The notes under the pieces are model-generated. The model was not told the origin of the DNA. It searched no databases and saw only the letters and a list, made by a program, of their open reading frames with translations. This document shows, in pieces, positions 39,599 through 49,971 of a DNA stretch of 64,000 nucleotides. How positions within the stretch are numbered: the first letter of the stretch is position 1; each line of letters starts with the position of its first letter. Made by a program: the position numbers and the translations under genes. Source of the DNA: Methyloprofundus sp. (GTDB lineage Bacteria; Pseudomonadota; Gammaproteobacteria; Methylococcales; Methylomonadaceae); the NCBI GenBank assembly GCA_016592635.1, contig AP023240.1:3637630-3701629 (forward strand). Direction: 5' to 3'.

Positions 39599-40924
39599 AT
39601 GATTAACCAGATATACGGCGCTTTTATGCTTGAAAATTCAATTTCACTCGAGTCATTGTTGGAAACGCATGAATTGCCATTTATTATCATCAATGCGTCA
39701 CTAATGATAGTCGGTTTAAATAAGGCCTGGGAACAACGCTTCAACGTATCTAGGTCTGAGTACATTGGTAAGCCATGCTGCAACAAAGCACCCAACTGTC
39801 GGCATCATAATTTATTTCTTAATCTTGAACCGTACGTCTCCACAGATATTATCAACGAAGAAATGGAACTTACCGTTCGCGGCTACCCTCTACTAGATAA
39901 TGATGGCACTGTCTATTTAGGAGAGTCCATCACCCAAAGCACACCATTACTTAATACTGGTAACACCGCAAATATGCTCGGCTCCTGTGATACCTTTATT
40001 AAATATAAAAATAAACTACTACAAGCTGCAAAAACCCGCGCACCAACTTTTTTAATGGGAGAAACGGGGACAGGTAAAGAATTAGCTGCAGAATTTATTC
40101 ATAACCACTCCAAACAACGTGAACATGACTTAGTCGTTGTTGATTGCACGGTACTCAGTGAAGATTTATTTGAAAGTGAAGTATTTGGCCATGAAAAAGG
40201 AGCTTTTACAGGAGCTAATGGCACAAAAAAAGGACTATTTGAACTAGCCAATAAAGGCACTCTATTTTTAGATGAAATCGGTGAACTACCTTTATCGCAA
40301 CAGCCCAAATTATTACGTGCATTGGAAACTGGGACATATAGGCGCGTAGGAGGCACTTCTTCAAAGCAATCTGATGTGCGCATCTTATGTGCCACTCATA
40401 GAAATCTTGCCGCAATGGTGCAGGCTGGCAAATTTCGTGAAGATCTCTATTATCGCTTATCAGTCTTCCCCATTCAGGTGCCGTCCCTACGTGAGCGTAT
40501 GCATGACATTCCAGAATTAACCAGCCACCTCATTAAGCAAATAAGCCAACGCGATGGCGAACAATACAGCATAGATAAACCAGCATTAATTAAACTACTA
40601 AAACATACTTGGCCAGGGAATATCAGAGAACTAAAGAACTGCTTGCAACTTGCTTGCAGTATCTGCCAAAACTACCATATAACTGAGCATGATATTTCCT
40701 ATATGCAGCAACATCAGCCTGCAGAAATACAATATTCAGCACAACCTACTGCTACCATGGTAGAACCTCAGCAGGCTAATACCAATCCGCTAATACAAAT
40801 GGAAAGTGACATTATTCGTACCCTGCTCGCCAAACACCAAGGTAATCGTAAATTGATAGCTGCTGAAATGGATATTAGTGAACGTACCTTATATCGCAAA
40901 CTAAAACGCTTCGAGCTTAATTAA
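39599..40924 (+). CDS. Sigma-54-dependent transcriptional activator with PAS-like, Cys-rich sensor domain
   Basis: This is a 441-residue enhancer-binding protein. The N-terminal PAS-like domain (LPFIIINASLMIVGLNKAWE onward) carries a Cys/His cluster, C60, C61, C67, H69 and H70, in the segment KPCCNKAPNCRHH. The AAA+ domain has Walker A GETGTGKE (154-161), the sigma-54 contact loop GAFTGA (201-206) and FLDEIGELPL. The C-terminal Fis-type helix-turn-helix is NRKLIAAEMDISERTLYRKL. There is no receiver domain. A second possible ATG is at 39626; neither start has a clear ribosome binding site. It lies between two PEP-CTERM genes with sigma-54-type promoters. Confidence 0.9.
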   Translation: MINQIYGAFMLENSISLESLLETHELPFIIINASLMIVGLNKAWEQRFNVSRSEYIGKPCCNKAPNCRHHNLFLNLEPYVSTDIINEEMELTVRGYPLLDNDGTVYLGESITQSTPLLNTGNTANMLGSCDTFIKYKNKLLQAAKTRAPTFLMGETGTGKELAAEFIHNHSKQREHDLVVVDCTVLSEDLFESEVFGHEKGAFTGANGTKKGLFELANKGTLFLDEIGELPLSQQPKLLRALETGTYRRVGGTSSKQSDVRILCATHRNLAAMVQAGKFREDLYYRLSVFPIQVPSLRERMHDIPELTSHLIKQISQRDGEQYSIDKPALIKLLKHTWPGNIRELKNCLQLACSICQNYHITEHDISYMQQHQPAEIQYSAQPTATMVEPQQANTNPLIQMESDIIRTLLAKHQGNRKLIAAEMDISERTLYRKLKRFELN

Positions 40925-40934
40925 GGTGACTGTT

Positions 40935-41867
40935 ATGAACCCATCATTAATCAGCTGGACTTTCAACTGCATCGAAGCCAATAATAAGTCGATAGATCCC
41001 CCTATAAACCTTAGGGAAACAATCAATAGCATCAAAGAATTACCGCCATTACCTGGCATTGCGACCAGAATAATGAAGCTGGCAGCTGACCCACTTGCCG
41101 ATAGCAAAAAATTGGCCGCAATTATAGAGCTAGACCCGCTATTAACCACACAAGTCATTCGCTGGGCTAGCTCATCGCTATATGGCTATAAAGGTAAAAT
41201 AACCAGCGTGCAAGATGCCATCAGTCGGGTTTTAGGTTACCAGTTTGTATTTAACTTAGTACTTGGCTTGGCCGCACTCTCGCCTTTAAAAGCTCCTGTA
41301 GAAGGCATTATTGGTACGCGTGCTTTTTGGACACACGCTTTAGCCAGCACCCATTTAATGAAATCATTAAATGAATTACTGCCAACCGAAAGTAAAATAG
41401 AGCCGCAAACTGTGTTTTTAGTAGGCTTGATGCATAATATCGGCTTACCATTACTAGGCGATCAATTTATTAACGAGTTCAAAATATTATCTAATTTAGC
41501 AGAAGCAAATCCGAGTTTGAGCCTTTATAAATTAGAAAAATTTGCCTTAGGAGTTGATCATGGCGAACTAGGCAGTTGGTTACTAAGAACTTGGAATATG
41601 CCTGCCTCTGTGATTGATGTTGTCTACCATCACCATAACCCACATTACAAAGGGGCTAACTACCAACTTAACTTACTAACCTATTTAAATGACAGCTTGC
41701 TTGCACATATTGGTATTGGTGATGCACATGAGAAAAGCAGTGTCGAGTTGCAAGCAATAAAACAGCTGCATTTACAACATTCTGATTGCAATAAAGCATT
41801 GCAGAAACTGCAAGATGAACTGGAAGGTATTAAAGGCATGGTTGAAATTTGTACGAATGCAACATAA
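40935..41867 (+). CDS. HDOD-domain protein
   Basis: This is a 310-residue protein. The HDOD domain covers most of it: SIKELPPLPGIATRIMKLAA, then IIELDPLLTTQVIRWASSSL, SVQDAISRVLGYQFVFNLVL and the degenerate HD region LVGLMHNIGLPLLG. HDOD proteins are non-enzymatic signalling adaptors. The ATG at 40935 has AAGGTG 7 to 12 bases upstream; a GTG at 40926 overlaps that site. It begins ten bases after the sigma-54 activator and is probably cotranscribed with it. Confidence 0.88.
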   Translation: MNPSLISWTFNCIEANNKSIDPPINLRETINSIKELPPLPGIATRIMKLAADPLADSKKLAAIIELDPLLTTQVIRWASSSLYGYKGKITSVQDAISRVLGYQFVFNLVLGLAALSPLKAPVEGIIGTRAFWTHALASTHLMKSLNELLPTESKIEPQTVFLVGLMHNIGLPLLGDQFINEFKILSNLAEANPSLSLYKLEKFALGVDHGELGSWLLRTWNMPASVIDVVYHHHNPHYKGANYQLNLLTYLNDSLLAHIGIGDAHEKSSVELQAIKQLHLQHSDCNKALQKLQDELEGIKGMVEICTNAT

Positions 41868-41976
41868 GCGCCCTGATGACACTATGCTTTTTGACTACGT
41901 GAGAGCAATTATTCTACTGTATGTGACTACTGCGGCAATTAACCGCCATTGAATCACATACAGTAACAAGGCTCAC

Positions 41977-42570
41977 CTAAATCACTACAGTCTGTGGAAT
42001 AGACTTTCTCTTTGAAAAAGTAAACCCCAATAACCCCAAACCCAACATTGCAACGGTTATTGGGGCAGGTACATTTGCCGCATTAGCAAGAGATTCACTA
42101 TACTCAACAATATAGCCAATATGTACGTTTGTGTATTGCGGACCACCCCAATCATTCCAGCGTCCCGTTCCACGCTGCCAATTCAATGCCGCATAATCTT
42201 CACCCAGACGATTATAGTCATTAGGTTCTCCAGGAGCCCAGAATGAATATATAAGTTCTTGCCCAGCCTCAGGGCCATCCATCCACTCCCAAATACCTTC
42301 AGTCAAGTTATCACTTGCACCAATCCATGCTCGACTTCTATCAGCTAAGCTTTTAACAAAATCCTGTTCTTCTTGCGATAAGATAGTCACTAAATAGCCA
42401 CTATTCCCAGCATGCTCCCTACCTAACGCATCAATACGAGCATCGGTAATGTATGTCGGCGTAGAAACAAATTCATACCAATGATTATTTTCAGCCCACT
42501 GTACTGGTGCTGCCTGTACTGAGGAAGCAAGTATTAAAGTGACTGATGCACATATTTTTTTTATTTTCAT
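41977..42570 (-). CDS. PEP-CTERM protein with C-type lectin-like domain
   Basis: This is a 197-residue exported protein. The signal peptide is KKICASVTLILASSVQA. The middle is a C-type-lectin-like domain, with WIGASDNLTEGIWEWMDG, the EPN motif in FWAPGEPNDYN, and the WND motif in GRWNDWGG, which are the calcium and sugar ligands of mannose-type lectins. The C-terminus is a sorting tail with a variant motif (VPAP instead of VPEP), a hydrophobic span (VAMLGLGLLGF) and basic residues (SKRK). It is probably an exosortase-processed surface sugar-binding protein. Confidence 0.85.
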   Translation of the reverse strand: MKIKKICASVTLILASSVQAAPVQWAENNHWYEFVSTPTYITDARIDALGREHAGNSGYLVTILSQEEQDFVKSLADRSRAWIGASDNLTEGIWEWMDGPEAGQELIYSFWAPGEPNDYNRLGEDYAALNWQRGTGRWNDWGGPQYTNVHIGYIVEYSESLANAANVPAPITVAMLGLGLLGFTFSKRKSIPQTVVI

Positions 42571-42724
42571 AATAAAGAACCTATTTAAAGTTGTGAAATC
42601 TTGTCATGATGCTTAGAAGAGACGACTTAATAATACCTATCTCAGCGTAGGGTATTATTGAACTCTTTCTCATTCTTAAACCAAACACCCAAAATAACTT
42701 TCCTTGCGGATACATTTATTACTA

Positions 42725-42741
42725 TACAAGTTTGATGCCAA
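42725..42741 (-). promoter_or_regulatory. Near-consensus sigma-54 promoter of the lectin PEP-CTERM gene
   Basis: On the minus strand TTGGCATCAAACTTGTA matches the -24/-12 pattern in every key position except the last base of the -12 GC, which is GT. It lies about 155 bases before the gene start. Confidence 0.45.
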
Positions 42742-42793
42742 CTCCCTATACCCTGTAAAGGTAGGGGCGATACTGAATAAAAGTAAGCCATAT

Positions 42794-42849
42794 TGTCAAT
42801 TTGACCTGACAGCAGTGACATTTATGACAAAGTCATGTCATTACTGACA
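42794..42849. promoter_or_regulatory. Second array of TGACA/TGTCA half-sites
   Basis: Pentamers start at 42794, 42807, 42816, 42825, 42836 and 42845, again mostly nine bases apart, ending in the perfect palindrome TGTCA-TTAC-TGACA. The array lies 53 bases upstream of the motif at 42725-42741 relative to the lectin gene, a normal enhancer distance. Confidence 0.65.
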
Positions 42850-42922
42850 GGCAAACATTTAATGTCTATAATTGAGAGCGCGAAATACATACCTTCCATT
42901 CATAGCAAGCCACTTCTAGCAC

Positions 42923-43417
42923 ATGACAACCCCAACAACATACTCAAAAAACTGCCTTTGCGGCTCACTACTACCTTATGCTAATTGCTGTGCATTACTT
43001 CATGCTGGAACAAAAAAAGTCACAACAGCCGAGGCTCTCATGCGCTCACGGTTTACCGCTTATGCAATGCATAATGATAGCTACTTATTACAGTCATGGG
43101 ACACTGCCACCCGCCCTGCTAATATTGATTTTTCCAAGGAAACCAGTGAGTGGACGCGCTTAGAGATCGTTGCAACTAAAAAAGGGCAAGCAAAAGATAG
43201 CAAGGGAGTCGTAGAGTTTAAAGCTTACTTCACCCAAGATGGAGAGGAGCAGGTGCTCAGTGAAGTCAGTCGCTTTGTAAAAAAACAAGGGCAGTGGCTA
43301 TACCTTGATGGCAAAGTCAAATCAATAGGTGCTAATAGTGGCCCTGTTAATCAGGGACTCAATGCCCCGTGTCGTTGTGGTAGCGGTAAAAAATTTAAAC
43401 GTTGTTGTGGTAAATAG
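42923..43417 (+). CDS. YchJ-family protein with SEC-C zinc motifs
   Basis: This is a 164-residue cytoplasmic protein of the YchJ family (UPF0225). It has an N-terminal metal motif (CLCGSLLPYANCC), the conserved ALMRSRFTAYA and a C-terminal SEC-C motif (CRCGSGKKFKRCC), as found at the end of SecA. The reaction is unknown. It is divergent from the lectin PEP-CTERM gene and ends one base before the convergent hydrolase gene. Confidence 0.87.
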   Translation: MTTPTTYSKNCLCGSLLPYANCCALLHAGTKKVTTAEALMRSRFTAYAMHNDSYLLQSWDTATRPANIDFSKETSEWTRLEIVATKKGQAKDSKGVVEFKAYFTQDGEEQVLSEVSRFVKKQGQWLYLDGKVKSIGANSGPVNQGLNAPCRCGSGKKFKRCCGK

Positions 43418-43418
43418 C

Positions 43419-44291
43419 CTAGCTGGCAATATAGCCCGCAGGTTCATCTATGACAGGATTACTTAAAGTACCAATCTCAGCAATTTTAATGGTCACAGTT
43501 TGCCCAGCCAACATATAGCCTCTCGGTTTCATCTTAACTCCCACACCTGCAGGCGTTCCAGTAGCAATCACATCACCTGGCTCCAAGGTCATCGCTTGAC
43601 TTAAATAACTAATCATTTCATAGCAATTAAAAATCATATGCCGGGTATTGGATGACTGACGCAACTCATCACCCACCCAAGTTTGTAACTGCAAATTATG
43701 CGGATCACTGACTTCATCAGCCGTTACCAACCAAGGCCCCATCGGACCATGCGTATCAAAGGACTTACCCAACATCCAAGTGGGTGAGCGCATTTGCCAA
43801 TCACGCACGGAAACATCATTCACTATGGTATAGCCAGCAATAACCTCATCCGCCTTATCTAACGGCACATGTCGACAACGCTTACCAATGACCAAGGCAA
43901 GCTCACCTTCATAATCTAACTTTTCAGAAACAACTGGACGATGTATTGCCTCACCTGCAGCAATAACACAGGTACTTTGTTTGGTAAAAAAGGTCGGGTA
44001 TTTAGGTTTGTCTAAAGCCGTTTCAGCAATATGATCTGAATAATTCAGGCTGATAGCCAAAAACTTGCCTGGCCGTGGGACGGGGGCCAATAATTGCACA
44101 GCACTCAATGGAATGCGCGCTTGTTGACTATCAATAAGTACTTGTAAAGCTTGTATTGCAAGCTCTCCAGCTTCTAAAAAAGCCTGCATTGTTTGCGGTA
44201 TGCTCTCCTGCCCTAAACTATCCACAACGTCTTCAGCAACGACTACTCCGACCCTACTTATTCCATTATGGATAAATGTTACCAACTTCAT
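43419..44291 (-). CDS. Fumarylacetoacetate hydrolase family protein
   Basis: This is a 290-residue metal-dependent enzyme of the FAH superfamily, which hydrolyses, decarboxylates or isomerises beta-diketo acids. Family blocks are AISLNYSDHIAET, the metal-binding EGELALVIGKRCR, VSVRDWQMRSPTWMLGKSFD and VIATGTPAGVGV. The length and the N-terminal cap domain (VTFIHNGISRVGVVV) fit the 2-hydroxyhepta-2,4-diene-1,7-dioate isomerase or acylpyruvase branch. The context gives no substrate. Confidence 0.85.
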   Translation of the reverse strand: MKLVTFIHNGISRVGVVVAEDVVDSLGQESIPQTMQAFLEAGELAIQALQVLIDSQQARIPLSAVQLLAPVPRPGKFLAISLNYSDHIAETALDKPKYPTFFTKQSTCVIAAGEAIHRPVVSEKLDYEGELALVIGKRCRHVPLDKADEVIAGYTIVNDVSVRDWQMRSPTWMLGKSFDTHGPMGPWLVTADEVSDPHNLQLQTWVGDELRQSSNTRHMIFNCYEMISYLSQAMTLEPGDVIATGTPAGVGVKMKPRGYMLAGQTVTIKIAEIGTLSNPVIDEPAGYIAS

Positions 44292-44458
44292 GACTTACGC
44301 ACTCAATAATAATGTAAAACAGGCATCTTAACACCGTCAGCTTTGCAAAAGGAGAATAGCGTTGAGATTGGGCTATCAAATGCAATACGATAGCCTAATC
44401 TGGTCAGCTACTATTATGGATAGTAGTCATGTCCTATAGAGCAAAAATTTAGTCCTTC

Positions 44459-45286
44459 TTATAAATTTTCAATTTTCTGCTGTGTCAATCCTGTGGCCGC
44501 CATAATGATGGCTGTTGCAACTTGTTGCTGCTTCAAAACATATGCAACTTCCAATTTCCCTTCTAGCTTCCCTTCATTAAAAGCCGTCTCTTTAACGCTA
44601 TTAACTTCCCAGTATTCAATTAAACTTTTTTGGTAAGTTTCATATTGATCAGGGTTTAAATGCGATATTTGTGCAATATCGAAGCCTTTATTAAATATAG
44701 GTTCATTAAGAATGGCCGGAATATGATCAAAGCTTTCCAAGTTTTTGAGAAAGTAGCCCCATTTATCAAAATGGCTTTCTAATTCATGTGCTTGTTTATT
44801 AAATAACGGCATTTGCAAAAATTTAAAATGTAGCTTGTCATAGAAAATATCATCGTCTTGGTCTTTTAAACTCACATCACGCCTGAATTTACGCTCTTCT
44901 TCTTGTTCGTCGTAATGAAAATCAAGAATGGCGATGAAATAAATAGGCAGTAACTTAAAGTCCCAATCACCCTTTTCGGCTTGCCCTCTAATCGGAAAGG
45001 TAGAATAAAACAAGGAGCGATCTTTGAAATAGTTTACTTTCGCCTTTTGCATTTCAACAATAAACTTGGCACCATTTTCTGCTTGGCAATAAATATCGAA
45101 AATAGCCCGACGCTCTTTGGCAGTATCGTTAAAATTTTCAGGATTTTTAAATTGTAACTCTACAATTTGATGATAGCTAGGTAACAATTGGTTTAAAAAG
45201 TCTATCAATAAATCTTTGCTAACTTCTTCACCAAAGAGTTTTTTAAAGCCAAAGTCAGTGTAAGGATTGAGGTATTTTGGTTTCAT
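44459..45286 (-). CDS. Rpn-type PD-(D/E)XK nuclease family protein
   Basis: This is a 275-residue protein of the recombination-promoting nuclease (PD-(D/E)XK transposase-like) family. It opens with the hallmark KYLNPYTDFGFKKLFGEE. The nuclease core has the acidic residue in AIFDIYC and the E-x-K-like MQKAKV strand (FIVEMQKAKV). The tail (LKQQQVATAIIMAATGLTQQ) is a typical variable C-terminus with a helix near GLTQQKIENL. ATGs at 45298 and further upstream are possible, but 45286 matches family starts. These genes are often repeated and horizontally spread. Confidence 0.85.
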   Translation of the reverse strand: MKPKYLNPYTDFGFKKLFGEEVSKDLLIDFLNQLLPSYHQIVELQFKNPENFNDTAKERRAIFDIYCQAENGAKFIVEMQKAKVNYFKDRSLFYSTFPIRGQAEKGDWDFKLLPIYFIAILDFHYDEQEEERKFRRDVSLKDQDDDIFYDKLHFKFLQMPLFNKQAHELESHFDKWGYFLKNLESFDHIPAILNEPIFNKGFDIAQISHLNPDQYETYQKSLIEYWEVNSVKETAFNEGKLEGKLEVAYVLKQQQVATAIIMAATGLTQQKIENL

Positions 45287-45412
45287 GAGGAGTCTCATTT
45301 TTTTGCTATAGAGAACTATAACAAGAATAGTAGATTTAAAAAATCTAAATAACCAATGTGTGAATTTATGAATTACTACGCAAAAGATTAACATAGGAAG
45401 CGCATCAATCAC

Positions 45413-45450
45413 CGAAAGATGCGCTTCGTTCCTCAGCTCATCCTATGCTC
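45413..45450. repeat. Dispersed repeat, copy 1 (GCTTCGTTCCTCAGC core)
   Basis: GATGCGCTTCGTTCCTCAGC and the following TCATCCTATG are found again in inverted orientation at 49552-49583 with two or three changes over about 32 bases. Confidence 0.6.
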
Positions 45451-45491
45451 CCCTTAGCTAAGAGGTAAAGCAGGAATAAGCCAGCCCCCTA

Positions 45492-47486
<1,995 letters not shown>

Positions 47487-47628
47487 TTAATAAACAGTAC
47501 AACATAATAGAAATTGCTCAGTTTTGCAAATTTTATCGCTATTTAGACTTAAAAATTTACCAATAAAACTAAGCACCTTTATTCTTGTTAAGGGACAAAG
47601 TAACATCACCTCAAACTCATTATTACAA

Positions 47629-47646
47629 TTGTCATATTAATGTCAT
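47629..47646 (+). promoter_or_regulatory. Pho-box-like repeat upstream of the phosphate transporter
   Basis: TTGTCAT (47629-47635), a four-base spacer ATTA and ATGTCAT (47640-47646) reproduce the 7+4+7 layout of a PhoB binding site (CTGTCAT repeats) with one mismatch each. A looser third unit (CTACCGT) follows with the same spacing. It lies 82 bases before the gene start. Confidence 0.55.
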
Positions 47647-47727
47647 ATTACTACCGTATCATGTAATTTTTTTTGTTATTATGGCTCGCGACCATAATTA
47701 TAATAACCAACCTTTAAGAGAAAATGT

Positions 47728-49296
47728 ATGGATGTTAATCAATTAAATTCCGTAGAAAACCGAGGCGCAAAAATACGCCTGGAGATACTTAAATTTGGAG
47801 GAGCCTTACTCTTTCTAGTGGCTGTTGGACTCTTTATTAGCACCTCGATGGGCCATGTTCCCAATCATACATTTCTAATTGTTTCTGCGGTTATTGGCGG
47901 CTACATGGCACTTAATATTGGTGCTAATGATGTTGCTAATAATGTCGGCCCTGCCGTAGGCTCGAAAGCCATTACCCTGATGGGAGCCATTCTGATTGCC
48001 ATGGTATTTGAATCAGCTGGCGCACTGATTGCAGGCGGTGAAGTGGTTAGTACCATTAAAAAAGGTATTATTGACCCCTCATTGATTAACGATTCAGATA
48101 CCTTTATCTGGCTAATGCTGGCTGCATTATTGGCTGCTGCTATCTGGCTCAATATTGCGACCTTTTTTAATGCCCCCGTGTCTACCACACACTCTATTGT
48201 TGGTGGTGTGTTGGGAGCTGGCATTGCAGCAGGTGGCTTTGGTATTGCTAACTGGCCCGTATTTGGCAAAATTGCAGCCAGCTGGGTTATTTCTCCCGTA
48301 TTAGGTGGTATCATTGCGGCACTTTTCTTGTACCTCATTAAACGCACCATTACCTATCAAGAAGATATGGTTGCCGCAGCCAAACGTATTGTTCCTATCC
48401 TAATTGCCTTGATGGTTTGGGCTTTTTCAACTTACTTAATTTTAAAGGGCCTGAAAAAAATCTGGAAAGTTGATTTTGCCATTGCTGGTTCTATTGCTTT
48501 CGCCATTGCTGTAACTTTATATTTCGCTATTCGCCCTTTAATTAATAAAGCGGCTACCGCACTAGATAATTCAAAAACCAGCGTTAACGCCTTATTTACG
48601 CTTCCATTGATTTTTGCTGCTGCTTTCCTAAGCTTTGCGCATGGCGCAAATGATGTTGCTAATGCAGTAGGTCCTTTAGCGGCGATTAATGATGCCATCA
48701 ATAGTGGTGGTATCGCTAAAAAAGCAGCTATCCCCATTTGGGTTATGTTAATTGGAGCTTTAGGGCTTTCAATAGGCTTAGCTTTATACGGCGCAAAACT
48801 TATTCGTACTGTGGGTAGTGAGATCACTGAGCTTGATAAAATGCGCGCCTTCTGTGTATCAATGGCTGCTGCAATTACCGTTATTATTGCTAGCCAATTA
48901 GGCTTACCTGTTAGTTCAACCCATATTGCGGTGGGCGCTATTTTTGGGGTAGGTTTTTTGCGTGAATACTTAAAACGTACCGATGCCAAGCGTTTGGATG
49001 AAATTAGGGAACATCATGAACACTTAGACCCTGAAGCAACTGATGCCTTTTTAGATGCCTTTAAAAAAGCAGATATTGCCACAAAATCTAAAATGCTGAA
49101 CGAGCTAAAAGCACAAAAACAAGGCACTGAATTTACTAGAAAAGAGCGTAAGAAACTTAAGAAAGTTTATAAAGAACAATTAGTCAAACGCTCACATGTT
49201 TATAAAATTGCAGCCGCATGGGTTATCACCGTGCCAACCTCTGCCTTTATGGCTGCGTTTTTATACTTTACTATTCGTGGTATGTTGATTCCTTAA
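47728..49296 (+). CDS. PiT-family inorganic phosphate transporter
   Basis: This is a 522-residue inner-membrane protein with about ten to twelve spans. The PiT family signature occurs twice, as expected: ALNIGANDVANNVGPAVGSK in the first half and FAHGANDVANAVGPLAAI in the second. Each is followed by the PVSTTH or PVSSTH segment. A hydrophilic loop rich in Lys and Glu (about residues 415-485) precedes the last span. It imports phosphate with H+ or Na+. The Pho-box-like repeat suggests induction by phosphate shortage. Confidence 0.92.
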   Translation: MDVNQLNSVENRGAKIRLEILKFGGALLFLVAVGLFISTSMGHVPNHTFLIVSAVIGGYMALNIGANDVANNVGPAVGSKAITLMGAILIAMVFESAGALIAGGEVVSTIKKGIIDPSLINDSDTFIWLMLAALLAAAIWLNIATFFNAPVSTTHSIVGGVLGAGIAAGGFGIANWPVFGKIAASWVISPVLGGIIAALFLYLIKRTITYQEDMVAAAKRIVPILIALMVWAFSTYLILKGLKKIWKVDFAIAGSIAFAIAVTLYFAIRPLINKAATALDNSKTSVNALFTLPLIFAAAFLSFAHGANDVANAVGPLAAINDAINSGGIAKKAAIPIWVMLIGALGLSIGLALYGAKLIRTVGSEITELDKMRAFCVSMAAAITVIIASQLGLPVSSTHIAVGAIFGVGFLREYLKRTDAKRLDEIREHHEHLDPEATDAFLDAFKKADIATKSKMLNELKAQKQGTEFTRKERKKLKKVYKEQLVKRSHVYKIAAAWVITVPTSAFMAAFLYFTIRGMLIP

Positions 49297-49304
49297 ATAA
49301 ACAG

Positions 49305-49347
49305 CATAGGAAGGCATAGCAAAGCTTCTTTGCTATGCCTTCCTATG
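49305..49347. terminator. Long perfect hairpin after the phosphate transporter gene
   Basis: CATAGGAAGGCATAGCAAA (49305-49323) is perfectly inverted at 49329-49347 with a 5-base loop, 8 bases past the stop codon. There is no T-run, so it could be an RNA-stabilising or repeat-derived hairpin as well as a terminator. Confidence 0.55.
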
Positions 49348-49551
49348 GGCTATCGGCTAGGCTTACACCACAGACCCAGCTATAAAGGTACGTAGTGCAA
49401 GCCCAACTAAGCCCGCACCCTAATTTACACTGCCTACTCCTCTATTATCACCGCTTTACCCCCGACCCCTTCGTTTTACCCACACCCGCTAAAAAAATAC
49501 CCGCAAGCTTTCCCTCTCGTGACCTACTACATATAATTAAGGCGAGATACA

Positions 49552-49583
49552 TAGGATGCGCTGAGGAACGAAGCCCATCTTCC
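49552..49583. repeat. Dispersed repeat, copy 2 (inverted)
   Basis: CATAGGATGCGCTGAGGAAC and then GAAGCCCATCTT is the reverse complement of the repeat at 45413-45450 with few changes. Confidence 0.6.
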
Positions 49584-49682
49584 TGAGACTGTTTGCTCCT
49601 CCTATCGCCATCACCCTACTGCCCTCTCCTTACATAAGTTTTCATCGAGACTGTAGTGGTCAAGTAAATCCCTACCTTACAA

Positions 49683-49711
49683 ACGAGAATTCAATAATAC
49701 CCGAGTCTGAC
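49683..49711. repeat. Repeat family A copy
   Basis: CGAGAATTCAATAATACCCG and AGTCTGACA match the copy at 10513-10545 with one change in the core. Confidence 0.7.
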
Positions 49712-49971
49712 AGAGCTTTTAACTTCGCGTTACCCACAAGTAAAAACGCATAAATAATTGAGACTCACTCATCTGTTAATAATGAGAAGCTACTCCGCAA
49801 CCAAGTAATACCAATCCCAATATATTGATACCCTAACTTCAAAAATGCCGTCATCCTACATGCTTTTAGTAGGAATCCACTACGCGAATGGATTCCCGAT
49901 AAAGCTTGTGCCCACGCTTGACTGGGTAAGACCTCGGGAATGACGGTATTAGGGTAATTATTTACTGGGAT

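Larger units (their letters stand above)
42571..42922. other. Divergent spacer between lectin PEP-CTERM gene and ychJ-like gene
   Basis: This 352-base spacer contains a partial repeat-family-A copy at 42650-42669 (GGTATTATTGAACTCTTTCT), a near-consensus sigma-54 motif at 42725-42741 and the half-site array at 42794-42849. Confidence 0.6.
49348..49808. other. Gene-free spacer with repeat copies
   Basis: This is about 460 bases without a credible gene; a short open frame at 49395-49586 has no ribosome binding site. It contains copy 2 of the GCTTCGTTCCTCAGC repeat (49552-49583, inverted relative to 45.4 kb) and a repeat-family-A copy (49683-49711). Confidence 0.55.

Noticed and set aside
47901..48989. 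Long open frames antisense to the phosphate transporter (149 and 185 codons)
   Set aside because: They mirror the repeated Ala/Ile/Val codons of a membrane protein and have no start signals.
49395..49586. 63-codon open frame downstream of the phosphate transporter
   Set aside because: It covers a dispersed repeat copy, lacks a ribosome binding site and has low-complexity composition.
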